Source: Acanthosepion lycidas
Lineage: Eukaryota > Mollusca > Cephalopoda > Sepiida > Sepiidae
Assembly: GCA_963932145.1 (NCBI GenBank)
Contig: OZ010588.1
Coordinates: 105,292,550-105,356,549 of the forward strand
Reading direction: 5' to 3'
Length of the DNA stretch: 64,000 bases
The notes under the pieces are model-generated. The model saw only the letters and a program-made list of their open reading frames with translations. It searched no databases and was not told the origin of the DNA. The position numbers were made by a program, and so were the translations under genes. Positions 63,896-64,000 of this stretch are shown piece by piece (the stretch's first letter is position 1; every line of letters starts with the position of its first letter).

Positions 63896-64000
63896 AAATA
63901 TAGTCTTAAGGTGTGCTATATTTATGGAATAAAGTGCTCAATATCAGAGATAGAGCGTGTCTAAATATAAAAGTGAACATAGAAGTCAACACTTAGAGGC
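63693..64000 (-). mobile_element. Two PLE terminal repeats in tandem, joined by (TA)n
   Basis: (TA)n at 63693-63743, then a minus-strand unit from 63744 ('GGGAACATTGAAGTCAACAC', 'GGAGGCGACAGACTGTTTCA', 'CAATCGTCAGGCCACGATTG', 'TTCTCGGCTATATGCGGGTC'), then (TA)n at 63844-63892, then the 3' part of a second unit in the same orientation ('TATAGTCTTAAGGTGTGCTA', 'GTGAACATAGAAGTCAACAC', 'TTAGAGGC') that runs off the window. Head-to-tail terminal repeats are a known PLE arrangement. Confidence 0.85.

Overview
This is a eukaryotic, AT-rich, intergenic or deep-intronic window made almost entirely of decayed mobile elements and the simple repeats that grow from them. I found no convincing host protein-coding gene, rRNA or functional tRNA. 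The mixture suggests a coleoid cephalopod, most likely an octopus. It combines many long (TA)n tracts, GATA arrays, tRNA-headed SINEs with a 'GAAGAAGGCCGGAGCGTACAACGG'-type body, several LINE groups and abundant Penelope-like elements (PLEs). The organism call is an inference from repeat style, not from a diagnostic gene. Labels used below. LINE-A: an RT C-terminal fragment ending near 'LPASFFPV', with a 3' end like 'GAAATGATTAAA'. LINE-B: RT C-terminus with 'NDEVLE' and 'IMRKEGL'. LINE-C: RT C-terminus with 'DELHSLVPPV' and a terminal 'LWNRLPRG'. LINE-D: RT C-terminus with 'WTLT' and 'NLPPIS'. LINE-E: a zinc-knuckle ORF1 plus an endonuclease start. LINE-F: RT C-terminus with 'AELQRRIQALE'. 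Layout. 0-6 kb: fragments of LINE-A, F and C, then the longest PLE remnant (RT end plus GIY-YIG nuclease). 6-14 kb: LINE-A pieces, a 27-bp minisatellite, (TA)n/(GATA)n, an inverted SINE pair, a four-copy tandem array of the LINE-C 3' end, and a mariner helix-turn-helix remnant. 14-21 kb: a fold-back MITE, a PLE C-terminus, an internally deleted Tc1-like element, a second Tc1-like N-terminus, an 80-bp MADE1-like hairpin, two SINEs and a pogo-like MITE. 21-33 kb: SINEs running into GATA arrays, tandem LINE-D copies, LINE-C and LINE-E pieces, and PLE-type tails beside (TA)n. 33-42 kb: a direct-repeat-flanked 27-bp minisatellite, then a 3.5-kb array of about 19 units of 187 bp that is itself the amplified 3' end of LINE-B and adjoins a LINE-B fragment on the same strand. 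42-64 kb: further PLE pieces, a second MADE1-like hairpin, SINEs with a 107-bp tandem body, a mariner catalytic-core remnant, another LINE-B and LINE-C, and tandem or inverted PLE terminal repeats. The main interpretation is that retroelement 3' ends here seem to seed tandem DNA: LINE ends became satellites (two loci), SINE ends run into GATA arrays, and PLE ends run into (TA)n. Every coding remnant I could read is broken by stops, frameshifts or deletion, so nothing here looks autonomously active.
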